From Graphilbum fragrans (Eukaryota > Ascomycota > Sordariomycetes > Ophiostomatales > Ophiostomataceae), in assembly GCA_001513895.1 (NCBI GenBank), contig LLKO01000017.1:1-64000 (forward strand): a stretch of DNA of 64,000 nt. The letters are read 5' to 3'. A program made the position numbers and the translations under genes. The notes beneath the pieces are model-generated. The model saw only the letters and a list, made by a program, of their open reading frames with translations, was not told the origin of the DNA and ran no database searches. Positions 22,784-35,274 of the stretch are shown in pieces. Position 1 is the first letter of the stretch, and each line of letters opens with the position of its first letter.

Positions 22784-23492
22784 GCGACCTTCACGAGAAG
22801 GCGGCTACGATGTGGCCCGGGGAAGAGAACCCCGGACAGTTATTGCTAGAGGGAGGTGTAGGAGAGTATGTTAAGAGAAGCAGTTGGTGGTTATGGCGCC
22901 AGATGGTATCTACGAAAGAGGATGAGGCCATGATAACAGGTAACTAATCACGGCGCTTATCAAATTGCTATTCATAGGAAGACACCGATAGTGTGAACAG
23001 ACCTGGAACTTACTAGGAGCTTTGTGTTCTACTTCCCGCCTAATCCCTTACAATGCAAGCTCTGCACGTTGCACCACTCCGTAACTTGGGGATACATTCG
23101 AGCCCGCATTTAGGCGCATATACCACTTAAGGCACGTAGAAGCGCAAAAACTGTAGCTTCCTGCAAGTCCACCATCGCCACCGTTTCGCGAGCCAAACTG
23201 CGCCCCTGGGTGTGCTCTCGATTGATTATTGGCTCACCAACAGTTGTGGGATGTGGAGACACCGTAGTGATTGTGGCACAATCAATAAATGAAAGTTGCG
23301 GCGCAGGGTAACTATGCTCGTATATTATGCCAAAAAAGGGGCGTACTTCGCGCGGCACGCTGGGATCTGAATGCGGTCATCTCAATGCGAAATCCCGGTA
23401 GTCCCAATCCCAGCTTCTCGTCCCGGTCCTCAGTACTTTACCCCTTCCTTTCCATGGCTGGCGGGTGGACATATCTTATGACTAGGAAACCA

Positions 23493-23516
23493 CGAGACTA
23501 CGAGACTACGAGGCTA
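23493..23516 (+). repeat. 8-bp tandem repeat CGAGACTA x3
   Basis: Three consecutive 8-bp units, CGAGACTA, CGAGACTA, CGAGGCTA, in non-coding DNA. Confidence 0.8.
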
Positions 23517-25811
23517 CGCGTATACTCGCATGTAACTCTCGACTACGAGGGACGAGCTACACGGATCTGGGAATCTTCACCGCCAGCTTGTACGGCGGCC
23601 TTCTCCGGGGTTTCCCAGGCCGCCTAGGGAGTCCAGCTGCCAGGTTCGCACTCGGCCCACCGCATGCAAGCGAGAATCCAGAGAGGTGGTAGGTAATTTA
23701 TGAGGAAGGAACAGCGGGAAAGCTGTACCCATGAGGTTGTACATTTGCAATAGGATGCTTGCTCTGTAGGACTGTATTACTATCTATCTGCACACCTAGT
23801 ACTCGTGCGCCTAAGATGTAAACTTGCAAATGGCATGGCGTCACGGCTGATTTCTAAATGGGCCTGGTGTGCGTCCGGTGTACCTGTAGTTGTATGTAGT
23901 AACACAATAGTCGTATTATACATGGGGATTTCTTATACGCATTTGCGGTCCCGTGGATGGCAAAGCTGCAATTTGGCGGCCGTCATGGTGCATGGGGACC
24001 CAAAATAGCCAGCCGGATGGCACAACCGCCCGTTGCTGCTGGCTTACGGCGGTGGCCCCCATCGCCGTGAACCATAGCTCGCCGCTGGCTGCTTGGATCA
24101 GCAAAAGCAAATTAGAGACGCTATAAGACCCTGCTAATAAGCACATCACGGCACACCACCACTAGCTGACCCTGTCTATCTGGGTTTCTTGCTACGGTAC
24201 TCCGAATGTGTGCAGTAGGGTGCCGAGCCTTTCGTAAGCTGTACTTTCTTCCATGTTTGTATCGCATTGTTACTAGACAGAGAGAGCGCGAGGAAGGAGA
24301 GGAGGGGGGGTGGAACAGAGAATGCGTCCGTTACTGCATAGGCACTGGCGAAAGCCATCGTCGTACGTGCATCACGCACGTTGTAGTAGCGGTGTTTCGC
24401 GACGATAGGACATACATGCGTCTATTCTCACCGCCGGGTATGCTGCATGATGCGATAGACGGAATGCATGCCTGTGCATCTCGAGGGTGTCCGATATTGA
24501 AAGTGGCTCGAAATGTACCCACACGGCCTGTCTCCAACAATCTGCACTAGAGCACGGCATATTACGGCCTTTCCCATCACAGTCCCCGTACGGACGGCAA
24601 CGATGGCACTTTGGGCAGTGGGAACATAGATGCCTTGGAAACGAAGACGATGGGGTGACTATGTAGACCCGGGAAAGGCGAGAGTTGTCTCCGCTAGACG
24701 ACTTGATCAGCTGGCCATGGGCTCGAAAGAATGCACATAATCACCCCCATGCAAACATCTTACCTCCCAAGATTTCTGTGCGAGCTCGGTTCCCTTCTGT
24801 TGGGTCCGGGCTCGTGGCTACTCCTAGGTTTATGGCCCAGGGGTCCTTGCCCTCGTGCTGCATATAGCTTCCCTCCACCTGCTCCCATTTCTCCTTCCCT
24901 TTGTTGTTTCCCCCATTCTCTTCTATCTTTTGCTTAAGTTCCTACGTCTGAAATGTTTATTTTATTATCCTCTCCCCCTCCCCCTATTTATTCTTCTACC
25001 GTATTTGGGTGTATATATTGTTCGGTGTATGTTTTTGTCGTACGAGAAATACAGTGTTTTGTTCTGGAATTAATCGCAATTTAGGCTTCTGTTGTAGTAG
25101 ATTATGAGATATCTATTCAAAAACACCGCGTGCCTTATTATTAAAGCTTCTACCTATGCATGCACGCACATGCCTCTCGTTACGGTTCCCCGGTGTGTTA
25201 TCTTTGTTTTCATGGCTTGTATCACAGATTCCATGTACGCATAAATCCTCCTCTTTGACCTCCCCTCCCCCCTCTTCGGTGCCCAAGAGTTATGCCGTAG
25301 CCCTGGGCTAAGGCACACACAAAAACGAAGTAATACGTCAGCCGCAATAACGAGCTTAAGATCCAGATGACGGTCTTTCCAGGGTACCAGTGTCGGTTGA
25401 AGAGTTAGTTCTTACTAGGAGCCATTTTCATGATTTCTGTTGACGTGCAAGGCCTTGATCAGAACTTCTTGTTCTCTGGTTCATTCTGCTCCGGTAATCC
25501 TAGTATGTCTAGCTTCTGAAACCGGTCTACAAGATGCGGCATATGTACTCCGTACAGTTCAGTTTGTCCTTCGCCGGGTTCGGATATTGCCACTGGGACA
25601 TGTGGCCGACTGGAGCAAGTTCAGGGCATCGCCATCCTCCCTCCCACAAGCTGCCAACACTCCGCCCGCGTTACAAAGTACTATGCACGCACTGGTTAAG
25701 TGGTCAGGGGACAGGCTGCTAGGATTTGGATAAGGTAGGGCGTAGGAGTATTGATGTATGTGTAAGGACATGATCTTTTGTAATGGGCATATGTCTATAT
25801 ATACGCACATC

Positions 25812-25851
25812 CACACATAATACAATCATGCATACACACATAATACAATCA
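25812..25851 (+). repeat. 17-bp repeat, period 23
   Basis: CACACATAATACAATCA occurs perfectly at 25812-25828 and 25835-25851, followed by CA/TA microsatellite sequence up to about 25880. Confidence 0.85.
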
Positions 25852-26116
25852 CACATACACACACATATATATATACACCTAGGTTAGAAGAAATCTCTCC
25901 ATGTCCTGGTCTGCGCAGACTCACTGCTCATACCCCCCCCTCCACCCCTGATCTTTCCTCGCTCCAACAGAGAAGCACTAGGATTTCATCCATTTAGCAT
26001 CCGCTGTGAACAAAACCACATCGATTTGCCTTCTCCACAGTGTATCCCGTTTCCGGACACCCCAGGCACTGTCACGGTCTACTGACCTCATCCCAAGTTT
26101 CGAGGGAAAGCTGACG

Positions 26117-26401
26117 ATGGGCAGAGGCAAGATGGACGAGGCTGCGGCCGCAAGAATACTAAAGGCACGAGGGGAAAAGGTATGACAACATGCCACTAAT
26201 GCATTCGACACAACTAACTAACCGTACTATTTGGCGAGTTTGAAGGATGACTTTGCAAAGCGCGCCCAGATAGCTGCCCGCGCGAACAAGGGTACGGCTA
26301 GCGATATTGTTAGGTCTCCAACATACACAAGCAAGGGAGATTCCAAAGACAGCGGCAAGAGCCACCATAAAAGCAATGGCGGTGGTAATGGTGCCAAGTA
26401 A
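26117..26401 (+). CDS. small SMP-like protein, function unknown
   Basis: Two exons, 26117-26178 and 26239-26401, join in frame to 74 residues. The donor is GTATGA, the intron is 60 nt with a CTAAC-rich branch region, and the acceptor is GCGAG. The protein reads MDEAAAARI...SLKDDFAKRAQIAARANKG, which resembles the repeat of seed-maturation-like (SMP) small proteins found in many filamentous fungi and often induced in spores or stress, then a Ser/Gly/Lys-rich tail ending GGGNGAK. The resemblance is from memory and not certain. The open frame continues upstream of the chosen ATG with an AG acceptor-like site, so an additional 5' exon is possible. Too short to have been noticed as a long open frame. 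Confidence 0.55.
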
Positions 26402-27188
26402 CTAGAGATACTGGCGGCAAGGATTGTGAGCAATATCGAAAAACGTAATCAGTGTTGTGGATGAGGCCTTGGAGCATGGATAAATACTCGAGAAAGCAAC
26501 ACAATATACAGACCAAATGGATTACGATTTTCTAAGACGTATCTACAAGTACACATTCTCTTTAGTTGACATGTTGATGAATCGTCGGCATCTTGTGTAT
26601 ATGGAGCAGTCTGTACGGGGTACGGAGTACGGAGTAATTATTTACTAAAGGCGGGCCGAGCTTGTGTTGTTCGAGCCTTATGTACTGGCGGCACCGCCAA
26701 GCGGGTCCAGTGCCTGTTACCTGTTTTGCGGCCCCGTCCAATCAACAGCCGCGCACTGCGCTAATTTATTTGCGAGTTCTCTCAGCTACTACGACGTACT
26801 CGTAAGTGGACGGTTACAGGGGGGTTTGTACGAGTAGTTACTGGTACGCTCAGGTACCAGTACTGGAATAGAGCACGCGAAGATACTTTTGCTAGTGCAC
26901 ACAACTTCTGGTGCACGTCCTGTATCTTTACCTAAGGAGTACATTGTCTCTTACTTGCACGCACCGAATGTATCTTATAGGTATCTTATCGAGCCTCGTG
27001 TCGCTAGAATCATTCTTGCATCACCGACCTCCTGACACCAGTGGCCAATCCTTATCGGCCACCCGACCGCGTCTCATTCCCAGCCACACCTCACCATCCC
27101 TCCCAGTCAGATTCTTGCCTTCAGAGCAACCGCCGAGTGTAAGGTGACGGCCGCTGTGTGCTGGTATTCGTGCTAGGTCTAGGCTGTC
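26402..27188. promoter_or_regulatory. upstream region of VAC14
   Basis: 790 bp between the small SMP-like gene and VAC14. Contains two overlapping TACGGAGTA words in tandem at 26621-26636. No gene is supported. Confidence 0.5.
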
Positions 27189-30100
27189 ATGGATCCCGCT
27201 ATTCAGCGCGCTCTCAACGAGAAGCTCTACGAGAGGCGCAAAGCCGGCGCCTTGGAGTAGGTCAACCCCATCTCTTCCGACCAGAACCGTTTGTGTTCCT
27301 ACTGCCCGCCTCCCGCTACCCGGTGTCCGCTACTCGTCCTCTCTGTGTCCCGGCATGATTGGATAGGAGGAGAGAAGGAGAGAATGAGTGGAATGTCGAT
27401 GGATGCAGATACTAACTCGCATGCTTTGCCGAATAGTCTCGAACGTGTCATCCGTGAACTCGTCGTCACCAAAGATGCAGCCACCATCGAAGCTATCCTA
27501 CAGCAGCTCTCCCAGGAATATGCATATGCTGTCCACCAGCACTCTCGCAACGGCGGCCTCATCGGCCTAGCTGCCGCCGCGATTGCCCTTGGATCTGAGT
27601 TGCCTCGATACCTCGAAACAATCGTGCCTCCTGTCCTTGCCTGTTTTGTCGATCAGGATGCCCGCGTGAGATATTATGCCTGCGAGGCCATGTACAACAT
27701 CGCCAAGGTCGCCAAGGGCGAGATTCTGATCTACTTCAACCACATCTTCGACGCGCTTTGCAAGCTTGGGGCAGACTCCGAGCTGTCTGTCAAGAACGGT
27801 GCTGAGCTGCTCGACCGCCTCATCAAAGATATCGTGTCCGAGTCGGCTGCTACCTACGTGTCCGTTCTCGCCACGCCCGACTTCCACAATGTCGACTCTG
27901 CTTCTCTGGCCGACGACCACCCTATCCATCTCCCAACCGCATTTTCTCTCCAGCGCTTCATCCCGTTGCTCAAGGAGCGTATTTACGTTCTCAACCCGTT
28001 CACCAGAACCTTCCTCGTTGGGTGGATTGTCCTGTTAGATTCTATTCCCGACCTAGAGCTAGTGGCCTACCTGCCCGTGTTTCTTGGCGGTCTGCTCGCC
28101 TTCCTGAGCGATTCGAATAGAGATGTGCACATCGCCACCCAGAGCTGCCTAGATAAGTTTTTGAGCGAAATCCGCCGCATAGAACGAGTCAAGAAGGGCA
28201 TTGCTGAGAGCAAACGGTCCAGGCTGCGAGGCGACACAAAGCGGAAGCGGTCTGACTCGTATGATAGCGACAGTGTGGGTGGCACTGCCGCTCACCCTGC
28301 TGCGGCTGCTACATCTACGGATATTGGAGCTTCGCGTTCAGCATCTGCCACAGCCGGCGGCGCTATTGATACCCGGAGGGCTGCAAGCAAAACAGCAGAC
28401 ATTGATGAACGGCGCGACGAAGCTGAGAACGACCTAGGTGAAGACGACGACGACGACGACGACGGTATCGACGGCGAGGAGGATGGCGAGGATGACAAGG
28501 CGGAGGATGAGGATGACGGAAGCAGTGGTGAAGATAGTGAAGACGACTGGGTTCCTGGGCAGGACGTTCAGATCAACTACGCGGCTATTCTTGTTATTCT
28601 TACAGATACTCTAACCTCACCCCAAGGTAAGAAGAACGACTAGCAACCGACAACCCCCCTCTTCCTTCCCCGCTGCTCAACTACACAACTGTTCCAGTCT
28701 GCGTTAGCGTGCCATGCGTCACTCACTAATACTCGCTGGGCATAGGCGAGGATGCCCCCCCAGAAGCACTCCGGTGGATTCTCGAGTTTTTGGACATCTG
28801 CCCAGAGGAGGTGCTTCCATTCACGCCCAAGATCCTGTCTCACCTCCTGCCAGCCATGGCAAGCGGCATCGAGTCCATCCGCCAGGCCGCCGCCCGCGTC
28901 AACGGCGCCTTGATGAACTATGTTGTTTCTTTGGCAGTCGACGCCGATGCGTCCACGGGGCAGCCACAGCAGAGCCTGACTCTGCGAAGCTTGTCCGGTA
29001 ACAACAGCAACAGCAACAGCAACAGCAACGCAAACGGCGCCAATACTGGCTCTGTTTCGATTGACCGCCAAGACGCCGGGACTGCCCGTGCCTCTGTGTC
29101 TAGTTCAAGGGAGCTCGAAGGCCCCGGTCCGGCACAGCCGTCATCCTCTCAGCAGGGCCGCAGTACGCTATCGAGCACGTCCGCTGCGGCCACGCGGGCC
29201 CTCCTGGCACGATCGCCCTCATCAGCTATATTGCCAGTAGCCGGGCCACAACAGCCCGACTTAGATTATGCCGCTGCTGTCAGCTCTCTCATTCTGCTGT
29301 TTCTTAACGACCACGAAGCGACCCGTGTCGCTGCCCTTACTTGGCTGATCATGCTGCACCGTAAAGCTCCAAAGAAGGTGCTTGTTTTCAACGACGAAGC
29401 TTTTCCCGCTCTCTTGACAACGTTGTCAGACCCAGCAGAAGCTGTTGTCACCAAGGATCTTCAACTTCTCTCGCAGATCTCACGCAATAGCGAGGACGAC
29501 TTCTTCTCTAACTTCATGGTCCACCTTCTTCTCCTGTTTTCTACTGACCGGAGGCTCCTGGAGACGCGCGGGAATCTAATCATCCGCCAACTGTGCGTAA
29601 ATCTCAGTGCTGAACGTATCTATAGAACCCTTGCCAATTGCATCGAACGTGAGGAGGATGTCGAGTTCGCAAGCATTATGGTGCAGAATCTCAACAACAA
29701 CCTTCTTACAGCCCCAGAGTTGGCTGACCTTCGCAAGCGGCTGAGGAATCTCGAAACCAAAGACGGCCAGACTTTTTTTGTTGCTTTGTTCCGATCCTGG
29801 TGCTATAACGCTGTCGCTACCTTTTCACTCTGCCTCCTCGCCCAGGCTTACGAACAAGCGTACAATCTGCTTCAAATATTGTTTGTCAACCAGATTGATT
29901 ATTTTAGCCTCAATCCTTTGACTATTCGCTAATGTTGCTTCTGTTTGCAGTGCTGAGCTAGAAATGACTGTCACAATACTTATACAAATCGACAAGCTAG
30001 TCCAGCTGCTGGAATCGCCGGTCTTCACTTGTAAGTCCTAGAACAGTCAGCCCAGCTACAAGCTTTTCTCACCCCCATCATTTTTGAAGAGTGAAATGCG

Positions 30101-30783
30101 GACCGACACTTCCTAACCATCAATTCCCATGCCGCTGCAGATCTACGCCTACAGCTTCTAGAGCCCGATAGGTTTCCGCACTTGTACAAGTGCCTGTACG
30201 GGCTTCTTATGCTCCTCCCCCAATCCTCGGCTTTTGCGGCTCTCAAGAATCGACTCAACAGTGTCAGCTCCATCGGATTTCTTCATACGAATCCAAGATC
30301 GTGCGTGAAATCTCACGGTGTGGTTTTTCACTACCACCCGCTTTCTACATTCCGTGCTTTACTAATGTTGACAGAAATACCACCGCCCCAGCGACATCTA
30401 ATTTTGACCGGCCAAATAGGTTGAAAGGAAGGGAGGATGGTATCATCCGATGGGGAGAGTTGCTGGAAAAATTTAGAAGTGTCCAGGAGAAAGCCAGGAG
30501 ATCGCAAAGGTCTATCGGAGCTGGGGGGGTCGATCCTTTTGACGATGGTCCAAACTCGATGGAGATTGGCGCTGGATCCCGCTTTGGAGATAGCGGTCTG
30601 GATATGAAAGGACCCAAGGAATCTGGAGCTGCTGTCCGGTCCGCTGGTGTGACAAATGCCACAGGGTCATCGAAGGAGGCCTCAAATCCTACCGCCCCCC
30701 CAGCCAAAGCAAAATCTAGCCTTGGCAAGCAGTTGGGACGATTTGGAGGAGCGGTTTCTGGCAGGGTGAAACGGGGCCATTGA
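27189..30783 (+). CDS. VAC14: VAC14, scaffold of the PI3P 5-kinase complex
   Basis: Scaffold that holds Fab1/PIKfyve and Fig4 together on the vacuole and controls PI(3,5)P2 synthesis. Six exons, 27189-27256, 27437-28626, 28746-29880, 29951-30030, 30141-30300 and 30375-30783, give 1013 residues. The N-terminus MDPAIQRALNEKLYERRKAGAL continues across the first intron into LERVIRELV. HEAT-like repeats follow (RNGGLIGLAAAAIAL, PPVLACF, RVRYYACEAMYNIAK). A long acidic, disordered insert lies at about residues 340-410, with runs of Asp/Glu, and an Asn-Ser repeat encoded by AACAGC units near 29000. The conserved C-terminal domain is clear: FRSWCYNAVATFSLCLLAQ, YEQAYNLLQIF, LIQIDKLVQLLESPVFT, LLEPDRFPHLYKCLYGLLMLLPQSSAFAAL, and RWGELLEKFRSVQEKARR. 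The third donor is GTTTGT, unusual but required for the conserved reading. Confidence 0.95.
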
Positions 30784-31075
30784 GGTCATTTTCCTGTAAA
30801 ATGCATCACAAATGATACTGGCTGATTTCGGTTTCTACTCATACGGCACATATAACTGTTTGTGGGAGGCATGCGGCTTGGGAGCCTTGATATTTAGGAA
30901 AACTGGAAATCATGACACCTACGTGGTCGAACGGGAATGCATAAAAAAAATAGTCTCACTCTTCTCAGATACTCTAAAGATGCACTAACATTGACGTTAG
31001 ACGTTTCTCATACATGTGCCAAAAGCTGTGCTAAAAGCACATCTCCACATAAGCGACCTTTGATGCTGCATTACT

Positions 31076-31981
31076 TCAGCCGTTTAGGGGTTCCCGCCCA
31101 ACAAGACCCTCAAACAACGAGTCCCGTTTTTTTGAAATCGTATGAAGCTCTGCAAGGAGCGTGTCCAGCCGTTGTCGGGCAAGATCCCGGTCTGGTGGTA
31201 GCCCCTGGAAAGATTCTATCTCTTGATCCAGATCTTTTTTCTGTATCAAGAGATCTAGATACATGTGTTCATAATCTTGCACCTGTTGTGTCGTAACGGA
31301 TATTGGTAGGGTGGCTGTTCCACCAGCCCTCTCTCTTGCTTCGTGCCCTCGAGCCATTTCTGTCTTGACTTTGCGCTGCAGCTCAAGATTAAGCTTAGCT
31401 AAGTCAGCGGCAGGTCGGTATCCATCCCCGCTAAGTTTCCGGAGTAGCTCTTCGGTTCGGTAGATTTCCTCTTGGATGTACTCTAGAAGTGTCTCTGACC
31501 TTGACACATCTTGTTCTTGTTGGAATATGCGAGTTTGTAACTCGAGCATCCTCCCCGAAAGCACCCCTGGATAGGATTTCGCTACTCCTAGTTCGACAGA
31601 CGCGCTTGAAATGGAATTGAGGGCAATCTGGCCTTCGCGAGAGAGGTGGTCCATTATGGCGGACACCACATCATCAATGATAGGGGTGGCAGCGAACGTG
31701 CTACCGTCACTTCCCTGGTTCCTGGAAGTGGAAAGAGTTCCAAGAGCAGATGATTCAATGGAACTCAATAAGTCGACCCCCTCGTCAGCTGTTTCATTCA
31801 GTGCAACTAAAGCCACGAGCACTTTCAACGTCTCTGTGTTGCGTTCAAAGGAAGGGGGGCTGCGGCCATGATATTTGGACGCCAGCCAGCTGTCAACGTA
31901 ATTCCAGTCCTTGGCTGCTGAGGATGCCAGACGTGCCACAGATGGCGAAAAAATAGCTGCAAATTGAGTGATATGGGCCAT
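31076..31981 (-). CDS. augmin complex subunit HAUS1
   Basis: Subunit of the augmin complex, which recruits gamma-tubulin to existing microtubules for branching nucleation in the spindle. Single exon of 301 residues. The start is the ATG of MAHITQFAAIFSPS; the frame is open five codons further but without another ATG. Family features are FSPSVARLASSAAKDWNYVDSWLASKY near the N-terminus, a stretch LKVLVALVALNETADEGVDLL, and predicted coiled coils at roughly 150-220 and 245-295 (QTRIFQQEQDVSRSETLLEY; DLLIQKKDLDQEIES). Augmin is present in many filamentous fungi and lost from budding and fission yeasts. Downstream of VAC14 in convergent orientation, stops 292 bp apart. Confidence 0.85.
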   Translation of the reverse strand: MAHITQFAAIFSPSVARLASSAAKDWNYVDSWLASKYHGRSPPSFERNTETLKVLVALVALNETADEGVDLLSSIESSALGTLSTSRNQGSDGSTFAATPIIDDVVSAIMDHLSREGQIALNSISSASVELGVAKSYPGVLSGRMLELQTRIFQQEQDVSRSETLLEYIQEEIYRTEELLRKLSGDGYRPAADLAKLNLELQRKVKTEMARGHEARERAGGTATLPISVTTQQVQDYEHMYLDLLIQKKDLDQEIESFQGLPPDRDLARQRLDTLLAELHTISKKRDSLFEGLVGREPLNG

Positions 31982-32802
31982 TTTGGAACCCCTCAACTCC
32001 TAAATAATCTGCGCAGGGCAACTAAGAGGCTGCAACTATGTATGTATGTATGGAGTTAGTTACAGGGTACGGAATATAGTGCTAACTACATACGCCAAAA
32101 AATCACGTGAAACAGCCTCCACAAGGACCAGGGAGCGATGCACTGTGACTAGCCGAATAAGGCTAGCTTATATCGCGTGGCTTAGTAAACGATAAGTATC
32201 GCTGCTTGAGCCGTTTGTGTGTGTACACCCACTTATTATTAACATTCAGCCAATAACGGGCCATGGATAAACCAGGTCCCGACCCACACAGTAGGGGAGA
32301 TTCCTCTGCCATGATACATGCTACATACATACGACCTAAAGATGGAGCCTTACTGGCTTTCAGGTACATATGTATATGCATGTAGATCTGGCCACTGGAG
32401 CCATGGGGATAATTTAGTGGCATATTTCTTCTATTAATTCTTAGTGGACTTTGACCCGAAGAGGCCAGCTTGCCATGAATCTGAGCAGCGTACAACTAGC
32501 AATCAGATCGTGCGAGGTTGGCGGCTTTACTTCTTTTATTTAATTTATCGGCAATGCAATGAGAGCATAAGGACTCACCGATATCTTTCACGCCTCCTTT
32601 TGAAGATCAATCCCTCCAGCCAACCGACTGTGCTTGACATTTTCCTTATGAGCGGCCGCATTGGGACACTGATTTCATTTCTATCCGCCCTTGAGATTCT
32701 AGGCCTCTGCATCTTCAGCTTCGCCGTTTCTCGGGGATAGCGTGGCTGCCAATATCATTTCTGACGACCACCGTTTACGCCACAACTACATACTTGGCGA
32801 CG
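31982..32802. promoter_or_regulatory. divergent promoter region HAUS1/DNAJC3-like
   Basis: 820 bp between two divergent start codons. Open frames here have no coding features. TATGTATGTATG microsatellite sequence occurs near 32040. Confidence 0.55.
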
Positions 32803-34434
32803 ATGTTCATAAAGCTTTCGACTGTGGTGCTGGCGGCGGGCATCGTCTCCGCATTATCGTCGGGCGAGATACCTATTGACACTCCGGTTTCGTCATTGCT
32901 GGCATCGGCGCAGAGCCATCTTTCCCGCGGTGAAACAAGCGCGGCTCTTGTCTACTACGACGCGGCGATCGCACGGGACCCAACCGATTATCTGACCTTA
33001 TTTAAGCGAGCAACAACATATCTCAGCCTTTCTCGTTCCAACCAAGCCACTGAAGACTTCAATACTGTCCTATCCCTGCGGCCAGACTTTGTGGCAGCCC
33101 GTATCCAACTTGGCAAAATCCGGCAACGAGTAGCCGACTGGGATGGCGCACGTGACTACTTGAAGGCGGCCACATCATCAAGTGACAGCGATGCGTTGCT
33201 GAAGGGCGTGGACGAGGCAGAAGATGCATCTAACACGGCAATAGAAGCAGAGAAACAAGGGAACTGGGAAGTCTGCGTGAACCAAGCTGGAGTTGCTATC
33301 ATGGTGGCAAATCGTGCTGCTTCTTTGCGGCACCTTCGCGCCAGATGTCGCTTTGCCCGAGGGGAAATCGAAGAGGGTGCAAGTGACCTTCAGCATGTTC
33401 TTCAACTGCAGCCAGGAGATGTGTCTCCTCACCTTGTTATCTCTGCCGTCAACTTCTACGCCCTTGGCGACCTCGAAAAGGGCATAGCACAGATTCGGAA
33501 ATGCTTGCATTCTGACCCCGATTCGAAGAAATGCCGCAACCTGCTGAAGCAGGAAAAGGCCATCGAAAAAGCATTGACAAAGGTGGATAAGGCATTTGGC
33601 AAGAGCCAGCCTTCGACGGGAACCAAGCACCTAATATCTTCAGGAGACAGCGAAGGCTTGATCCAGGAGGTGAAGGACCAGGTGCACTCTCTACAAGAAG
33701 AAGGCATTCTTCCCGCCAATGCACCGGACGGCCTCATGTCTCGCCTCCTCGGATTGGCATGCCAAGGGTACTACGAGGTAAGCAACATGTCCGAGGTTCC
33801 CTGTTTTTGTTTGCCGTGTTTTACCCCTTTACTAACAATGTTGCTATAGATGAGTAGCAAAAAAGCAAAGGAATGGTGTGAAAGCTCATTGCAGACTGAC
33901 GAGAACTCTCTGTATGGCCTACTGCAGAAGCACCGGGATCAGATGCAGGCCGAGCTCTTTGACGCTGCGATTGGAACGCTAAACACGGCAAAGGAGGCAC
34001 ACCCAGAAAGAGCTGATATCATTGACCCCCTCATCAACGAAGCTCAAATTCAGCTTCGCCGCAGCAAAACCAAGGACTACTACAAGGTGCTAGGTGTATC
34101 GCTGGACGCGGACGAAAAGCAGATCAAGTCTGCGTATCGCAGGTTGATGAAGACCCATCACCCGGACAAGGCGGTGAGACAAGGGGTAAGCAAAGAGGAG
34201 GCGGAAAAGAAGATGGCTTCCATCAATGAGGCGTACGAAGTGCTCAGCAACCCTGAATTGCGTGCACGATTTGACCAGGGCGATGACCCGATGTCGAATG
34301 AACCACAGCATGGGCGTGGCCACCCCTTTGGCCACCAGGGTGGTGGCCAGCCGTTTGTATTCCAGCAAGGTGGGCAAGGGCAGCAATTCAAGTTTCAATT
34401 CGGATCCGGGGGAGGCTTCCCGTTCGGAGCATAA
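32803..34434 (+). CDS. ER-lumenal TPR and J-domain co-chaperone (DNAJC3/P58IPK-like)
   Basis: Likely co-chaperone of BiP in the ER lumen. Two exons, 32803-33777 and 33850-34434, give 519 residues. An N-terminal hydrophobic segment (MFIKLSTVVLAAGIVSAL) is a good signal peptide. About nine TPR helices follow (LASAQSHLSRGETSAALVYYDAAIARDP, LFKRATTYLSLSRSNQATEDF, HLRARCRFARGEIEEGASDL). The J domain begins KDYYKVLGVSLDADEKQIK and has the essential HPD in KTHHPDKAV; the C-terminus is Gly/Gln/Phe-rich (GGGQPFVFQQGGQGQQF). No HDEL-type retention signal is present. The first in-frame ATG was taken as start because it begins the signal peptide; the frame upstream has only a TTG. The intron is 72 nt. 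Confidence 0.92.
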
Positions 34435-35274
34435 AACAATTGGCTCTATAGATGGTCCGACGATGTTGACAGGCAGGACGGGTCGACCGAATACATTTGG
34501 CGGAGAGGTGTTTGAGATTTTTATTTCTCTTTCATTGGTGTGCTTTCATTTTTATTTTTTCGTGTCATGGGAGTTCTCGGGGAATTGCACTGAGCGGGGA
34601 GTTATATGGCGAAGATTACAAGACTAGATATAGTTGGACAAAGCCATCAGAGCAAACCAATTGTATGAGATACACAAACTAATATTTACTGGATTGGTCT
34701 TATTTCAGTTTTGTTTTATTCAATAAAAATCCGGCTCAAGCAGTGTCAAGTCATGATCAAGCCCAGGTCTATTTTTTCTTTACTCTTATTAGATTCCAGT
34801 CATGATACCAAAGCCACCTCGCCCAATGAGGCCGTGATAGAAGATACACACGACAATATAAATAAATCCAGAAAGAAACTTAGTCCACCTGAATCAATAG
34901 TACAATATAACAACGCCGGAATTTTTTGGTGTCCCTGTGTCGCGGCGCCAATAGTAGAAGCCCGAGATAAATGGCTTCCGCCAAAGCCGCAAATGGGCCA
35001 AGCCTGTCCGTAGCACCTATATATATACAACCAAGGGAGGGAGACAAAAAACCATGGATAGAGGACGTGCCATCCTCGCCTGTGTTGTAGGGTGCAGGTG
35101 ATGGTGCGAGCCCTGGAAATGTGAGCAGAAACGGGTGCACTGGCTCCATCTGAAACGAAACAGCAGTGAAAACGACGAATAGAGGAATGATTGGTGGACA
35201 GGTCCGAGTTCCCGTCTTCGTGCCTAGGCGTTGAGGCCGTCAAAAGACAAAATGTCAGGTGACATAGTAAATGT
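34435..35274. other. convergent 3' region
   Basis: 840 bp between the DNAJC3-like stop (plus) and the mitoferrin stop (minus). T/A-rich near 34500-34760, consistent with 3' untranslated sequence. Frames are short; none is supported. Confidence 0.55.

Larger units (their letters stand above)
22784..26116. other. gene-poor 3.3-kb intergenic region
   Basis: No reading frame with domain or coding character. It contains an 8-bp tandem array (23493-23516), pyrimidine-rich tracts around 24870-25010, a TACTCCGTA word (25546-25554), a duplicated 17-mer (25812-25851) and a TATATATATA/CACACA stretch near 25860. The last few hundred bases should include the promoter of the small gene at 26117. Confidence 0.5.
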
